Source of the DNA: Anthoceros angustus
Lineage: Eukaryota; Streptophyta; Anthocerotopsida; Anthocerotales; Anthocerotaceae
Reading direction: 5' to 3'
DNA: 64,000 bases
Assembly (NCBI GenBank): GCA_010909165.1
Contig: VJWM01000202.1
Span: 186,001-250,000, forward strand
In this document: in pieces, positions 1 through 10,670 of the stretch
How positions within the stretch are numbered: the first letter of the stretch is position 1
Layout: each line of letters begins with the position of its first letter
Program-made: the position numbers and the translations under genes
The notes under the pieces: model-generated
Databases searched by the model: none
Seen by the model: the letters and a program-made list of their open reading frames with translations, nothing else
What the model was told of the DNA's origin: nothing

Positions 1-487
1 ATCGGCAGCAGTGATGCCTGCATCGCTCGGATAGAAGCATCCAAATCCGCTACAACTGATCTCAATGCATCTCGCACTGCACCTGACTCTTCCAGCTGCG
101 TACGAAATTGTTCAAACAGCGAATCCATCCCAGAAATGCTGCCTAAACGACCGAAAGCTCGCTTGCCGCTTCTTCAGTGTGGATTTCGACCCCCACCGTC
201 CCAGCATTCGGTTCGTAAAACGAGACGCTGAATGTATAACCTTTATTTGCAGTCTAATAACGAATGGCCCGAAAGACTGCAAAACAGGAAGCCTGGCACC
301 GAGCCCTCCGCACTCGCCGCAGGTCCGTCTTTTGGTGCATGCGGTATTTGACGTTCTGCCCCGGTAATCGCTCGTAGCTTTGATGTTGGATGCGCCCCCT
401 TTTGTTGCTGATTTTCTTCGTGGTTGCTTTGATGAGGAACAGCGAAGGACGTGAAGGGGGATCCAGCTGCTGTCCAGGAAGGGCGTG
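1..487. other. Upstream flank and probable 5' UTR of the complex I gene
   Basis: Short open stretches occur on both strands but none has a recognisable domain or codon pattern. The last hundred or so bases before position 488 are most simply read as promoter and 5' untranslated region of the complex I gene. A 5' UTR intron cannot be excluded. No other gene is visible. Confidence 0.4.
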
Positions 488-1948
488 ATGGCCTCTTTGC
501 AGAGGGCAAGGAGAGCTGCAATTTCTATTCACTCTACCCTGCAGTCATCAAGCGGCAGCACAGCTCTTGCGGGCGCAGTGCAGAAGCGGGGTTTGGCTGG
601 GGCTCCAGTGGCACCCCCTCCCCCGCCCCCGCCCGAGAAGACTCACTTTGGAGGGCTTAAGGATGAAGACCGCATATTCACCAACTTGTATGGACAGCAT
701 GATCCGTTTCTGAAGGGAGCTATTAAGCGGGGTGACTGGCATCGGACAAAGGACTTGGTTCTGAAAGGGTCGGATTGGATCGTGAATGAGATCAAGAAAT
801 CAGGGCTTAGGGGTAGAGGCGGTGCAGGGTTTCCGTCAGGGATGAAGTGGTCGTTCATGCCGAAGGTGTCGGATGGCCGCCCCTCCTACCTTGTTGTCAA
901 CGCCGACGAGAGTGAGCCGGGGACTTGCAAGGACCGTGAGATCATGAGACATGATCCCCACAAACTCATTGAGGGATGTTTGATTGCAGGCGTTGGGATG
1001 CGGGCTCGTGCAGGTTACATCTATATCCGGGGGGAGTATGTGAATGAGAGGCTCAACCTTGAGAAAGCACTCAAAGAAGCTTACAAGGCTGGGTATATCG
1101 GGAAAAATGCTTGTGGCTCTGGATACGATTTTGATTTGTATATTTCATTTGGTGCTGGTGCCTACATCTGTGGAGAAGAGACAGCTCTTATTGAGAGCTT
1201 GGAGGGGAAGCAAGGGAAGCCGAGATTGAAGCCTCCTTTCCCTGCTAACGTTGGGCTCTATGGCTGTCCGACAACGGTGACTAATGTAGAAACAGTAGCC
1301 GTTTCTCCTACCATCCTTCGGAGAGGACCAGAGTGGTTTGCTAGCTTTGGGAGGAAGAACAATGCAGGTACCAAGCTGTATTGCATATCGGGACATGTGA
1401 ACAAGCCTTGTACTGTGGAGGAAGAAATGAGTATCCCACTGCGAGAGCTTATTGAAGTGCATTGTGGGGGAGTTCGTGGAGGTTGGGACAATCTCCTGGC
1501 TATCATTCCAGGAGGCTCGTCTGTGCCTTTGCTTCCCAGAAGTATCTGTGATGATGTGCTGATGGATTTCGATGCGCTGAAAGCTGTGCAATCTGGGCTT
1601 GGAACTGCAGCAGTTATTGTTATGGACAAGTCAACGGATGTTGTGGATGCTATTGCACGTCTCTCATATTTTTATAAGCACGAGAGTTGTGGACAGTGCA
1701 CTCCTTGCAGAGAGGGAACTCCGTGGCTTTGGCAGCTAATGGAGAGGTTGAAGGTGGGGAATGCCAAGCTGGAAGAGATTGATATGCTCCACGAAGTCAC
1801 CAAGCAGATTGAGGGTCACACGATCTGTGCTTTGGGTGATGCAGCAGCCTGGCCCGTCCAGGGCTTAATTCGCCATTTCAGGCCGGAGCTTGAAAAGAGA
1901 ATATATGAGAGGGCGAAAAAGGAAAGCGAGCTAGCAGCGGCAGGCTAG
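488..1948 (+). CDS. NDUFV1: NADH dehydrogenase (ubiquinone) flavoprotein 1, 51 kDa subunit of mitochondrial complex I
   Basis: This is the nuclear gene for the 51-kDa subunit of respiratory complex I, which binds NADH, FMN and the N3 4Fe-4S cluster in the matrix arm. The 486-residue frame is uninterrupted. The codon before it is GTG, so the first ATG, at 488, is taken as start. The N-terminus ([16 protein letters not shown]) is rich in Arg, Ser and Ala, as expected of a mitochondrial presequence. A glycine-rich nucleotide-binding stretch ([13 protein letters not shown]) lies near residue 110. The cluster ligands are Cys401, Cys404 and Cys407 in [12 protein letters not shown], and Cys447 in HTICALGD. 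Length matches the family. No intron interrupts the CDS. A candidate poly(A) signal AATAAA lies at 2041. Identification is firm. Confidence 0.97.
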   Translation: MASLQRARRAAISIHSTLQSSSGSTALAGAVQKRGLAGAPVAPPPPPPPEKTHFGGLKDEDRIFTNLYGQHDPFLKGAIKRGDWHRTKDLVLKGSDWIVNEIKKSGLRGRGGAGFPSGMKWSFMPKVSDGRPSYLVVNADESEPGTCKDREIMRHDPHKLIEGCLIAGVGMRARAGYIYIRGEYVNERLNLEKALKEAYKAGYIGKNACGSGYDFDLYISFGAGAYICGEETALIESLEGKQGKPRLKPPFPANVGLYGCPTTVTNVETVAVSPTILRRGPEWFASFGRKNNAGTKLYCISGHVNKPCTVEEEMSIPLRELIEVHCGGVRGGWDNLLAIIPGGSSVPLLPRSICDDVLMDFDALKAVQSGLGTAAVIVMDKSTDVVDAIARLSYFYKHESCGQCTPCREGTPWLWQLMERLKVGNAKLEEIDMLHEVTKQIEGHTICALGDAAAWPVQGLIRHFRPELEKRIYERAKKESELAAAG

Positions 1949-2851
1949 CTCTACTAGCACGCAGTGGAATTCCTAGTTCGTTACTCTTGGAAGACTTGAA
2001 GACAGTCTGCCAGTGTTTTAGTGATTTAAATTCAATATAGAATAAAATCTGTTAAGGTCCTGACTGTTCTCTTGTGAGCGTTCTCTTTTTCAGGATATCT
2101 GTTGGAGGTAACAAATACTAGTGAACCTTTGAGTCTACAGGATCTTGTTGGAAGGAGTTTTCTGTTCCATCTTGGCAAGCATTTCTTAGTAGCATGGGTT
2201 TTAGGCAGAATTGGTGCAAGCTGTGCCCCCTCAGAGCAGGAAGCTTCGTGGAATCGCATTCTGGCTATAGACTTGTGATAATCAGAACAAATTGTTTCAG
2301 GTTGCCCTTCCGAGGTGTTTGTGACAGGCTTGCCCTGCAGCTTTGCGCATGTGCTGCGGACCAGGGAGAACATTCAAGCTTGCGCAGTCGACGAAGTAAA
2401 CACTTCAGAAGCTATGTGGTGTGTATACTCTTTGGCAGCAATCAGGCATCAGAAGGACTTCAAGAACGTGGAACCGTGACGCAACGTACTTTTGTCCACT
2501 TCTTTTTACATATATGTGATCCAAGTCGGCGAGTGTCAGCTGACGTTAAAATAAATCTGCAATTGCACTTCGGGTATCTGATAATATGCTGTAATTGCAC
2601 TTGACCTATCACTGACTCATCGGTCCCCGCACTATTTGGAATAGTTGCCCCGCACTATGGAGGACTGAATACCCGAACAGTCAGCTGTTGTCTACACGTC
2701 TGGCCATTTTCTTGTCCCAAAGTTTGAGGGAAATTATTTTTATCGTTTTAGACTCGAATTATATAGTTTTTAATTACGAAAAAAATGTACTCCATAATCT
2801 CCACGCCAAGCTCTTTCCAACAAGCTTTCATTTGCCTCGTTTGAACGTTTG
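1949..2851. other. 3' UTR of the complex I gene, then AT-rich intergenic DNA
   Basis: The first few hundred bases are probably 3' UTR, with AATAAA at 2041 and a second A-rich AAATAAA near 2550. The rest is AT-rich without a supportable gene. Confidence 0.5.
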
Positions 2852-2977
2852 AAACAAAGAATGCAAATGGTGCCTCCATCAAAACTAGGAGCTTGTTCTC
2901 CAACAAACTATCTCAAACAAAGAATGCAAATGGTGCCTCCATCAAAACTAGGAGCTTGTTCTCCAGCAAACTATCTA
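2852..2977. repeat. 63-bp tandem duplication (2 copies)
   Basis: Near-identical 63-base units start at 2852 and 2915, each beginning AAACAAAGAATGCAAATGG and ending in a CAAACTATCT-type sequence. It is the first of three unrelated tandem duplications within 500 bp. Confidence 0.9.
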
Positions 2978-2991
2978 ATTTGATAGGTCCA

Positions 2992-3120
2992 GTCGTTCTC
3001 GGGTGAACCATACACAAAGAAGAATAGAAGAAGAAGGCTGGTCGTTCTCGGGTGAACCATACACAAAGAAGAATAGAAGAAGAAGGCTGAACCATACTCG
3101 AAGAAGAATAGAAGAAGAAG
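2992..3120. repeat. 49-bp tandem duplication plus partial third copy
   Basis: Units start at 2992 and 3041 (GTCGTTCTCGGGTGAACCAT followed by a GAAGAAGAATAGAAGAAG run). A partial copy with the same AGAAGAATAGAAGAAG core follows at about 3089-3120. Confidence 0.9.
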
Positions 3121-3196
3121 TAGCATATCATACTTTCGAAATTGGGAAAGGAATTGTAATAAAATGAGTATTCATGATGAAACAATTATCGAACCC

Positions 3197-3330
3197 GAGT
3201 GGTGTGAACCTATGTCATCGTGCAAAACCAAATGCCAAGACTATATAGTCCAACGGACCCCATGAGTGGTGTGAACCTATGTCATCGTGCAAAGCCAAAT
3301 GCCAAGACTATATAGTCCAACGGACCCTAT
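3197..3330. repeat. 67-bp tandem duplication (2 copies)
   Basis: Units start at 3197 and 3264 (GAGTGGTGTGAACCTATGTC onward to CCAACGGACCC). The copies are almost identical, so the duplication is young. Confidence 0.9.
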
Positions 3331-3476
3331 GCTTCATATTAATGTGAAGTACTATAATATACTTGTTCATCTTCTTCCATTCATCTACAGCGGAGCATAC
3401 AAGCCCCGGTTGCAAGAGCACGGGCCAGCGCCCCGGTTTCAAGAGCACAGGCCAGCGTCCAATCGGAACGAGGAAC

Positions 3477-3481
3477 AAAAA
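3477..3481 (-). terminator. RNA polymerase III terminator of the tRNA gene
   Basis: A run of five A on the plus strand reads as TTTTT on the minus strand, about 20 bases past the 3' end of the tRNA. This is the usual Pol III stop signal. Confidence 0.6.
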
Positions 3482-3500
3482 GCTAGTTGGTGAAAGTATT

Positions 3501-3573
3501 GCTCTAACTGAGAGTTGAACTCAGGACCTCCCGCTTACTAAACGGGTGCTCTAACCAACTGAGCTATCAGAGC
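3501..3573 (-). tRNA. tRNA-Thr (anticodon AGT)
   Basis: Read on the minus strand, the 73 bases fold as a full cloverleaf. The acceptor stem pairs GCTCTGA with TTAGAGC, with one G-U. The D arm is AGCTCAGTTGGTTAGAGCA (A box). The anticodon arm has stem CCCGT/GCGGG and loop TTAGTAA, giving AGT, which reads threonine ACU after inosine modification. The T arm has GAGTTCAACTC (B box). The base after the acceptor end would be the discriminator A. No intron is seen. The cytosolic nuclear-type features and Pol III terminator suggest a functional gene, although it sits among tandem repeats. Confidence 0.93.
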
Positions 3574-4089
3574 AGGCGACATCTGCAATTGAGATCAATT
3601 TAAATAAAAAAATTTTAAACGATCAAAACACTCTGAACAGCATGTTGCCCGCACTCAAATCATTTGGAGCGATTTGTGCATGAAGCTGCATCATCCCGTT
3701 CTCCAGTAGTTGGAATCGTAAGCCTGCACTCGTCTGTAACGAATCCTATGCCTGCACACGACTGAAACAGGCCGAACAAGTGTGAAAGAATGGAGTGCAG
3801 CAACGCCCGATTCTTGCATCAGGTTGCGGCCCGCGGGGCAGGTTGGGTCGGGGCGAACGCCGCTTTCACTTCATTGGCCACTTTATGCCGTCTGCGAGAT
3901 GGGACTGGGGAGCATGAGGGCCTGGTCTGGTCCGCCCTGACTGAACCGCTCATCCATAAATGCTCCCTGTCCCAAGTTGCACCGAGCTGCCAAGGAATCA
4001 GCAGGATCTTGCACGCGTCGCACTTATGTTCTTCTTTGTGATGGATAGGCGAGTGCGAAGCCCGAAGTGATACAAAGCCCCTTCTTTGG
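3574..4089. other. Intergenic DNA without a supportable gene
   Basis: Moderately GC-rich sequence with only short, low-quality open frames on both strands. Nothing recognised. Confidence 0.4.
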
Positions 4090-4107
4090 CCAACATCGCA
4101 GAGCTCA

Positions 4108-4480
4108 ATGCAGCTGCTTGTCACAAACAGACAGGAAATAGAAGACTCGAAGAAGCAACCGACTACTGCCAAAGGGTTTCAGGTGAAGTTTGCATCAGCA
4201 ACGTTCGCATCAGAGACGTTGGAGAAGGATGTGGCGGCTTTAAAAGAATCTGAAGCCCAGGCTTCCGCTGAAAAGGTTGAAACCAAAAGGCTTCTCGACA
4301 AAGCAAGCACAGATCCGAAGGCAGCAAAGTCAGCCAGCGAAAACTGGGCTGGATACTGTGAAAGCAGCAACGGCGGCCAGTGAAGATGAACTGGACAAGA
4401 GTCGGGAACCCCTTATCTCGACGCAAATCGAAGAAGAACACATGCGAAAAGCTGTCAGGTGGTTAGTTAGCAGCTGCGGA
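4108..4480 (+). pseudogene. Coiled-coil protein fragment with one frameshift
   Basis: Two overlapping frames encode one coiled-coil-like stretch rich in Ala, Lys, Glu and Ser. The first frame runs to KSASENW and then drifts. The second picks up the heptad-like sequence at ETGLDTVKAATAASEDELDK. The break lies in the A-run near 4345. There is no start region, no domain beyond the coiled coil, and no downstream continuation past about 4500. The source family is not recognised. It is most simply a remnant of a gene or of a retroelement gag-type coiled coil. Confidence 0.45.
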
Positions 4481-4871
4481 TGCGGTGGGAAGGGGCTGGT
4501 GGAGTGACACCCAGCGAAATACGGATGGTGCCATAAAGAGACTTGCAGTTCATGAGTCTACTGAGACTTGAAGTTTGAGTCCACTGAAGAAATGAATACA
4601 AAGGAGAAGAAGGCGGAGAAGAAGGAGAAATTGATGAAGGAGGAGAAGGGCTGGTGAATGGAGTGTGGCCCTGAGCTACCCTTCCAAATGCAGCCTACTC
4701 AACTATGCTGTACCCTCGAGGACCCACACCTCGGGAGCCGGGCACCACGGGCAGCGGAAAACGGACGCAGTCCCGCGGGTGGTTCTCGATCCCGAATTTT
4801 CAGTCACGTATCACGTCTCAAAACCTTCGACCTCTCACCTGTTTCAGCGTTTTGTTGTCTTTTGTTCGAAG

Positions 4872-4967
4872 AGTCTTGGAAAGGGCTCATCGAATCGAGG
4901 AGGGAGTTCGATTCTAGTTCGATTCTTCAACACTCCTTCCTCGATTCTATGAGCCTTTTCCAAGACT
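4872..4967. repeat. Foldback hairpin with 36-bp stem (miRNA-precursor-like or MITE-like)
   Basis: Bases 4872-4907 (AGTCTTGGAAAGGGCTCATC onward) pair with 4932-4967 (ending CCTTTTCCAAGACT) with one mismatch and two G-U pairs in RNA, leaving a 24-base loop. Such a long, almost perfect stem is typical of plant MIRNA precursors or of small inverted-repeat elements. I do not recognise a known mature miRNA in either arm. Confidence 0.6.
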
Positions 4968-5030
4968 GGTTGGAATTTGCTAAGCATAGTAGGATGCAGC
5001 AGGATGAGGTGATATGCTGGGAATTTTAGC

Positions 5031-5379
5031 TGATTTATTGGTCCAGAAATGAGAAAGAACTAATGTATTTTCAGTCGGAACGACTTGAATTGAGTCATGG
5101 TAGGTTTAACATGCCCCTCTCACCGGTCTCTGGCCATGTCTGTTATTTTGCCTATTTTATGAAGTGTAGAATTTTCTTAATGACAAACCGCCAAAGAATC
5201 ATTTTAAAACGGAATCAAAATGAAGGGCTTAGTTAACGATCCTCATAATTAAGGTTTGATTTCGTGAAACAAATACTTAGAAGAAGAAAGAAGAATTTAA
5301 TTAAAAGTTATTAAAAATAAAACCATCAAACATAAAAACAGAGCTAGACTTTATGAAGAAAAGACCTTAAGGTATTTTA
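5031..5379. other. AT-rich intergenic DNA
   Basis: AT-rich sequence with no supportable coding region, RNA gene or ordered repeat. Confidence 0.4.
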
Positions 5380-5500
5380 AACACAATGGGGGGCTAGGCT
5401 CCCTTGGCTTGGGCCCTCAACAGATTTGTTCCCCATGGTATGGTGTAGATGGGACTTCCCATCTCTGCATATATATAAAAACTCTACATTCTCTTAAAAC
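5380..5500 (+). mobile_element. 3' end of a non-LTR retrotransposon (solo tail)
   Basis: The stretch GTGTAGATGGGACTTCCCATCT followed by CTGCATATATATAAA matches the 3' ends of the coding retrotransposon fragments at 13.9, 28.1 and 33.5 kb. It includes the short hairpin AGATGGG-ACTT-CCCATCT and the TATAAA-type end. No coding part precedes it, so this is a severely 5'-truncated copy or a remnant. Confidence 0.5.
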
Positions 5501-6113
5501 ACCACAACATCTAAAGTACAATCAGATAACCAATGAGTCAAGCCTTCTAGTTGAATCTAGCTTAAGAAATCAAGCTGCTTCATAAGTAGATAATAAAATA
5601 TTAGCTCAAAAATATATTATTTCTGATCATCGGAGACATATTATATTATTATTGATGTGAATGGTTGTCTATTACTGATGGAATTACCACCATGGCTGTT
5701 CACTATTACTAGCAGAATTACCATAATAACACGTTTCTCTAGGAAAGATTAAGCACACCTTTCTTTTGTTGACTGATTTTCTTTAATTTCTCAAAGAACA
5801 ATATACTTATACATATGGGATAAACCCACCTCGAAGAAGAAGAGCACTATATTGAATACATAGAGATGGGATAAACTCAGGACGCTTGGGAAAGACCACG
5901 AGGATCATCTTTTAAATCTCCTTTAACTCTCAAAGTATCTCTGCTCCCTCTCATAACCTATAGTTGTTTCAAGAATATTGTTAATCCACTTGGATTTATG
6001 TATAAAAAGTTATATTTTAATTTCTACAATTTATCTTATTACAAATTGAATGCACATACCTATCTTTTGTACAATGTACAAAGATGGGCAAATAATCAAG
6101 AATATAATTTTGA
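5501..6113. other. AT-rich intergenic DNA
   Basis: No gene or ordered repeat recognised. Confidence 0.4.
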
Positions 6114-6925
6114 CTACGAGCTCGGTGAAGGTCTTTGGACTGGAGACGTATCTTCTTCTTGAGTAGGTTCCAAGACTTGAGTTAACTCCAATTGCCTGCC
6201 ATCTTCAACTCTGGCAACAGCAATATTTGCTAACTCAGGTGCCCCTCCGATATCTAAGGGGTTGGATGCTAACTCAGGTGCCCCTCCTATATTTAAGGGG
6301 TTAGATTCAACCTCTGCTCCAAGTCTATCTTTACTGATATAATCTTCTTCAATAAAAATATTTTTGCATAGCCTTGCAATAGCCAACTGGATCAAAAACT
6401 ACAAGTCTTAGTAGCAACAATTTTCTAGGTTTTACATAGAAAAAAGTTAAGTTAAAAAAAACCTAAGCCAACAAAACATGATAGAGAGCTAGGCGCTAGA
6501 AGTAAGAAGCCTTTCATCCATGATTACCTTATGACCATCAGGTTGTTGTACAGCATAAATCAATTCAACATCATCATCTGATGCTTTTTCTAAATGGCCT
6601 GAAATACTAGTGGCACCATCTTGAGGGAGAACTTGATTAATAACACGTGCCCTCATAGCTCTTGGGGATAGCCCTATAATTTGGATGCCCTGAATAAAAA
6701 TGGTGTTCTAGTCATTAACATGCAAAGGTATTTACAAAGATTATTTATCAAAATATGAAGGAAAACATGTAAACCACTAATATGAAAGCATACAAGAGGT
6801 CGCACAACATGCTCATCATCTGTTGTAGGTGAGATTTGAGAAGTAGGCCAATTAGCGATAATTTGTCCATCATCGTCGGCCATAGGCATCTTTGACACTT
6901 TTACCACCATAATGGCAACAAAGAT
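6114..6925 (-). CDS. 3' portion of an unrecognised multi-exon gene (three exons)
   Basis: On the minus strand three consecutive exons can be joined: 6925-6794, 6689-6528 and 6386-6114. Each has an AG acceptor (CTACAG, TTCAG, ATCCAG) and a GT donor (GTATGC, GTAATC) and all are phase 0. Together they give about 188 residues ending at a TAG. Exon one is acidic and Asp/Thr-rich (MADDDGQIIANW). Exon two contains LSPRAMRARVINQVLP and ISGHLEKASDDDVEL. The last exon has a 13-residue tandem motif (SNPLNIGGAPELA, SNPLDIGGAPELA) and a Glu/Pro/Ser-rich tail. I do not recognise the family. Upstream exons were not resolved. Consistent phase and consensus splice sites argue that this is more than chance, but the gene could be inactive. 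Confidence 0.35.
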
Positions 6926-9432
6926 CTGTAGATGGAAAACATGTTTCATGAATTGTTAGCTTTCTTTGTAGATCCTTTATAAATATCAGAATAAAATCAA
7001 TTAAAAATTAAAACTTAGGATGACATGGAATTCTTACTTGATAGCAAAGAAGGATGGAGTAAAGGACAAGTGGAGCAGCACAATTATATTTGTGACATGG
7101 TTGTCTCTTGGCATACACTGCTAGTGATAGCAAGCTAAGTAGAATCTGGGCCACTGAATACTGCACTTACCTCCATCAAAAGATGCACCCAACCAGGGTC
7201 AATATACTTAGCTCAAAGCGTATTAAATTAACTATATAAATAAAATTATGCTCTACAATATTTTACATGTTGAGATACATCATTTTTTTCAAATGAAATG
7301 TATGCAGTTCTATTTACAATACTTTGATAAGAAAAGAGTAAGCCATGGAGATGCTTATGGTTTTAGTCTCTCCACCCAGGAGTTCATGATTTTCATTTTT
7401 AAGATGAGGAACTAAGGCTTTGATAGTGAATTCAATCTGTCATGATCTATACCAAAGGAGCTGAGACTACCAAAGAGGGGATATAGCCTCGCGAACAGAT
7501 GAACGCAACCAGCTCCACTGCTCTGTTAAGCATCATAGGATAAAGGTGCCATGGAAAATAGCTTGCCGTGAATAGCTGGTAGCACAACACTCCAACAATT
7601 TCGATCTATTGAAGAAAATGAGAATGTTTTAGAGTGATAATCGAGATAAAATTTAGTACATAATGTTATCCATCAATGTAAAGATGGTACATTGCTTACA
7701 AGGTCCACTGAGACCAGAAAAGCAAATAAAGCGACCACATATTTGTGAGTTAGAATAATTTGTTGAAATTGCTGGGATTGTTGTTGGGCACCAACATTTG
7801 CTCTCCTTGGCCAAAATCTCCATACTGATGATGATGGCATTCTTTTATCATGAGAATAAATTTTAAATTTAGTATAAGTGAGTCTAGCTGTCAAACTCAA
7901 TAATTACTTGAGATTGTGGACTCCACCTATCACTGCAACACTATTTCATCAAACTTCTAATGTGAAAACAAGCGTAGATATGAGAATCACCATAACTCAC
8001 ACATTTGAAAACATTTCAAAGATTCTCATATTTAAGCTATGGAGATGAAATGACATGTTTGACATGTTTATAACCTCCAATTGATAAGAAGATTTTTTAA
8101 ATTAACAATAAACACATGAAAAAATCAACATTTAGTTCTCCCCATGGATTGTAAAGTTTGATTTATAGAACTGAATACATAGAGGTCTTGCTCAGGGTCA
8201 TGATAGGATGAGTTGGCACAAGATAAAATGTACATGCATACTATTTTAAAATAATAATTTATTAATAGGTGTGTATATGCTGTATATTAAATATCTAAAT
8301 ATCACATCTATGTTTCACTATTATTATCCATATTTTATCCTTATCATAATAATAACTTTGAGCAACGTGGTAAACTGGGAACTCATGTTCAAGAGCATGC
8401 AGGTCCTACGCCAAAGCTTACCATGCTCGCAGACACAATGCTGGGCTTTCGGTTTCCTATGATACAACATTCTTTCGACAACATGTGCCTATTGCCTTCC
8501 AATGAGCACTCACTGCGGTGATCCTTCGTACGGCATCAACACCAAGTGATGCATCGTCTTTTAGTTCAGTTGTATGTAGACCCTTTATTCTTCCTATGTA
8601 CGACATTATCAATGCAATAGGTGACCTTCGGGATGTCCGCTTAACATCAGAAGGACAAGGTTGAAAATGGCTTTTTTGCACAAACCAAGTTTTCTTTATT
8701 TTTCAATGTTATAAAGATTTTTTATTTTCCAAAAAGATTAGGCTCATAGACTTGCACAAGACCTTTCCAACGCACCCAAGCACTACCCATTTGGGTTAAT
8801 TCAGACCACACATTAGGATGCGCTTCTTTCCATCCTCTTCCATATCAAGGTATCAAAATCCATGATTTACGAGATTGGCTGAATGAAAAATATTGCTTGG
8901 CATATCTTCATGATAGTCACACCCAGCCTAGTGAGCACACGGAAAACTAGGAGCTTGTTCATTATGAAAAAAAAAAGAGATACAAGCCTAAACGATTGCC
9001 TTGGCTCCACAACCTCCAACCATGGCCAAACCAAACTAACCACGGCCCGGTCCATGCGAGACCGTCGCACGTGGGTCCATGACCTTTAAGTTTGGCACAT
9101 GAGCCTCCAACCACATAACTTAAAGGCCAATGGAACTCGGTTTGAGCACCCGCTTCTAAACTAGTACACATGAGGGTAAGACGGTTTCGATCAAGGTTTC
9201 GTTGATGTTTTTGGGTCATATTATTAAAAAATTTAAATAAATAATATTGGGAGATAGAGTAGAGAATTTCACATTGAAGGCAAACTTGTGTTGAATTGGT
9301 GTCATACAAATTTTGTTCGAAAAGTGTCGAAAAGGTACTCAAAAACTCGTTTTGAGTAGCATTGTCTTTTTGGGGGTAATTAGTTGCTCTTTTCTTCCAC
9401 GGCTTTTGGGGGTCTCCCTTTGATGTCCTCTG
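6926..9432. other. AT-rich intergenic DNA, possibly hiding 5' exons of the preceding gene
   Basis: Short open stretches on the minus strand near 7700-7900 and 8460-8680 have fairly complex amino-acid composition and could be exons of the gene at 6.1-6.9 kb. I could not join them in phase with acceptable splice sites. Otherwise no gene or RNA is visible. Confidence 0.3.
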
Positions 9433-9630
9433 CTGGATAGGCTCTTCCCGTCATCTTCTCCCCTCAATAAATATTTATTTCAAGAGCATACTTCATGGCG
9501 AGGTGCTCTTTTCATGAAAGTATAATGAGGCTGGATAGGCTCTTCCCGTCATCTTCTCCCCTCAATAAATATTTATTTCAAGAGCATACTTCATGGCGAG
9601 GTGCTCTTTTCATGAAAGTATAATGAGGCT
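9433..9630. repeat. 98-bp tandem duplication (2 copies)
   Basis: Units start at 9433 and 9531 (CTGGATAGGCTCTTCCCGTC onward) and are identical as far as I can compare. Each contains ATAAATATTTAT and a short GAGCA...TGCTC inverted segment. Confidence 0.95.
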
Positions 9631-10264
9631 GGCATTTTAGAGGGTAACTCTACAGTTCCAATTCTTCTCTTCCTTTGGGGCTAATTTGGGGCTAATTATT
9701 CAAAAGCCGCTTGATATATATTCAGCCGCTTCAAATATTATCATGTTTTGTAGAATGGTACCAAGTTGTTTTTTTAGCGAATTCAAAGACTTTTATAGAT
9801 ATTTCAAAGTGTACATTGAAGTTCCGTACAAGGATTTCATAGGATTAGCCCCGTAGGTGGGCGCACGCATTACGGGACAAGGGCAAGATTATTATATCAA
9901 GCGACACAATAGGACCATGAAATTGGGGATGAATGGCATCTTATCCAAGAACTGAACCAAAGGATACTTAATTGTGGAGTTCCAATGAACTCATGTCTGG
10001 ATGTTAGTGCTTGAAGGGAGAATAATGGGACCAAGTTCACGTCATCCACTTTCCCTGTTGCAATATTGCACCAAAAAGCTCATACATATGTTACTCTGGC
10101 GCACTTTGCGAAAAAATGTCGAGTTGTGCCAGTAGTCATCATAAAGGTATTAATGAGAACGCAAAATGCGAGGACATAGCATGCGAAGGGTGATTGGTTC
10201 AGATCACATTGTCATCCCACTATGTGCTCGCGCCGCACTCCCGTGGGTGCGTTCTTTCGTGCAA

Positions 10265-10458
10265 GGCTACTTTCCCAAAAAGTGTCAAATTTAAAGATTC
10301 ATAAAAAATCAATGGCTACTTTCCCAAAAAGTGAAATTTAAAGGTTCATAAAAAATCAATGGCTACTTTCCCAAAAAGTGAAATTTGAAGGTTAATAAAA
10401 AATCAAAGGCTACTTTCCCAAAAAGTGTAAAATTTAAAGCTTCATAGGAAATCAAAGC
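10265..10458. repeat. Degenerate 46-49-bp tandem repeat (4 copies)
   Basis: The motif GGCTACTTTCCCAAAAAGTG recurs at 10265, 10314, 10360 and 10408. Each is followed by AAATTTAAAG-type sequence, TTCATAAAAA or a variant, and ATCAA. Confidence 0.9.
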
Positions 10459-10590
10459 CTCGAAGAATTTAGGGTTTAGGGCGCACTAGGTAGTGAAGGT
10501 TACTTCTCGTAGTAAAGAATTCTCTCCAAATTATAAAAAAAATAATTTACAAATTTTAACCAATATATTCGGTAAACGTGAAAGAATCTT

Positions 10591-10670
10591 TTAGAAAACT
10601 CACGAACCCCTCAAGAAACGGGGTCCTCATTTAGAAAACTCACGAACCCCTCAAGAAACGGGGTCCTCAT
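10591..10670. repeat. 40-bp tandem duplication (2 copies)
   Basis: Identical 40-base units start at 10591 and 10631 (TTAGAAAACTCACGAACCCC onward to GGGGTCCTCAT). Confidence 0.95.
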
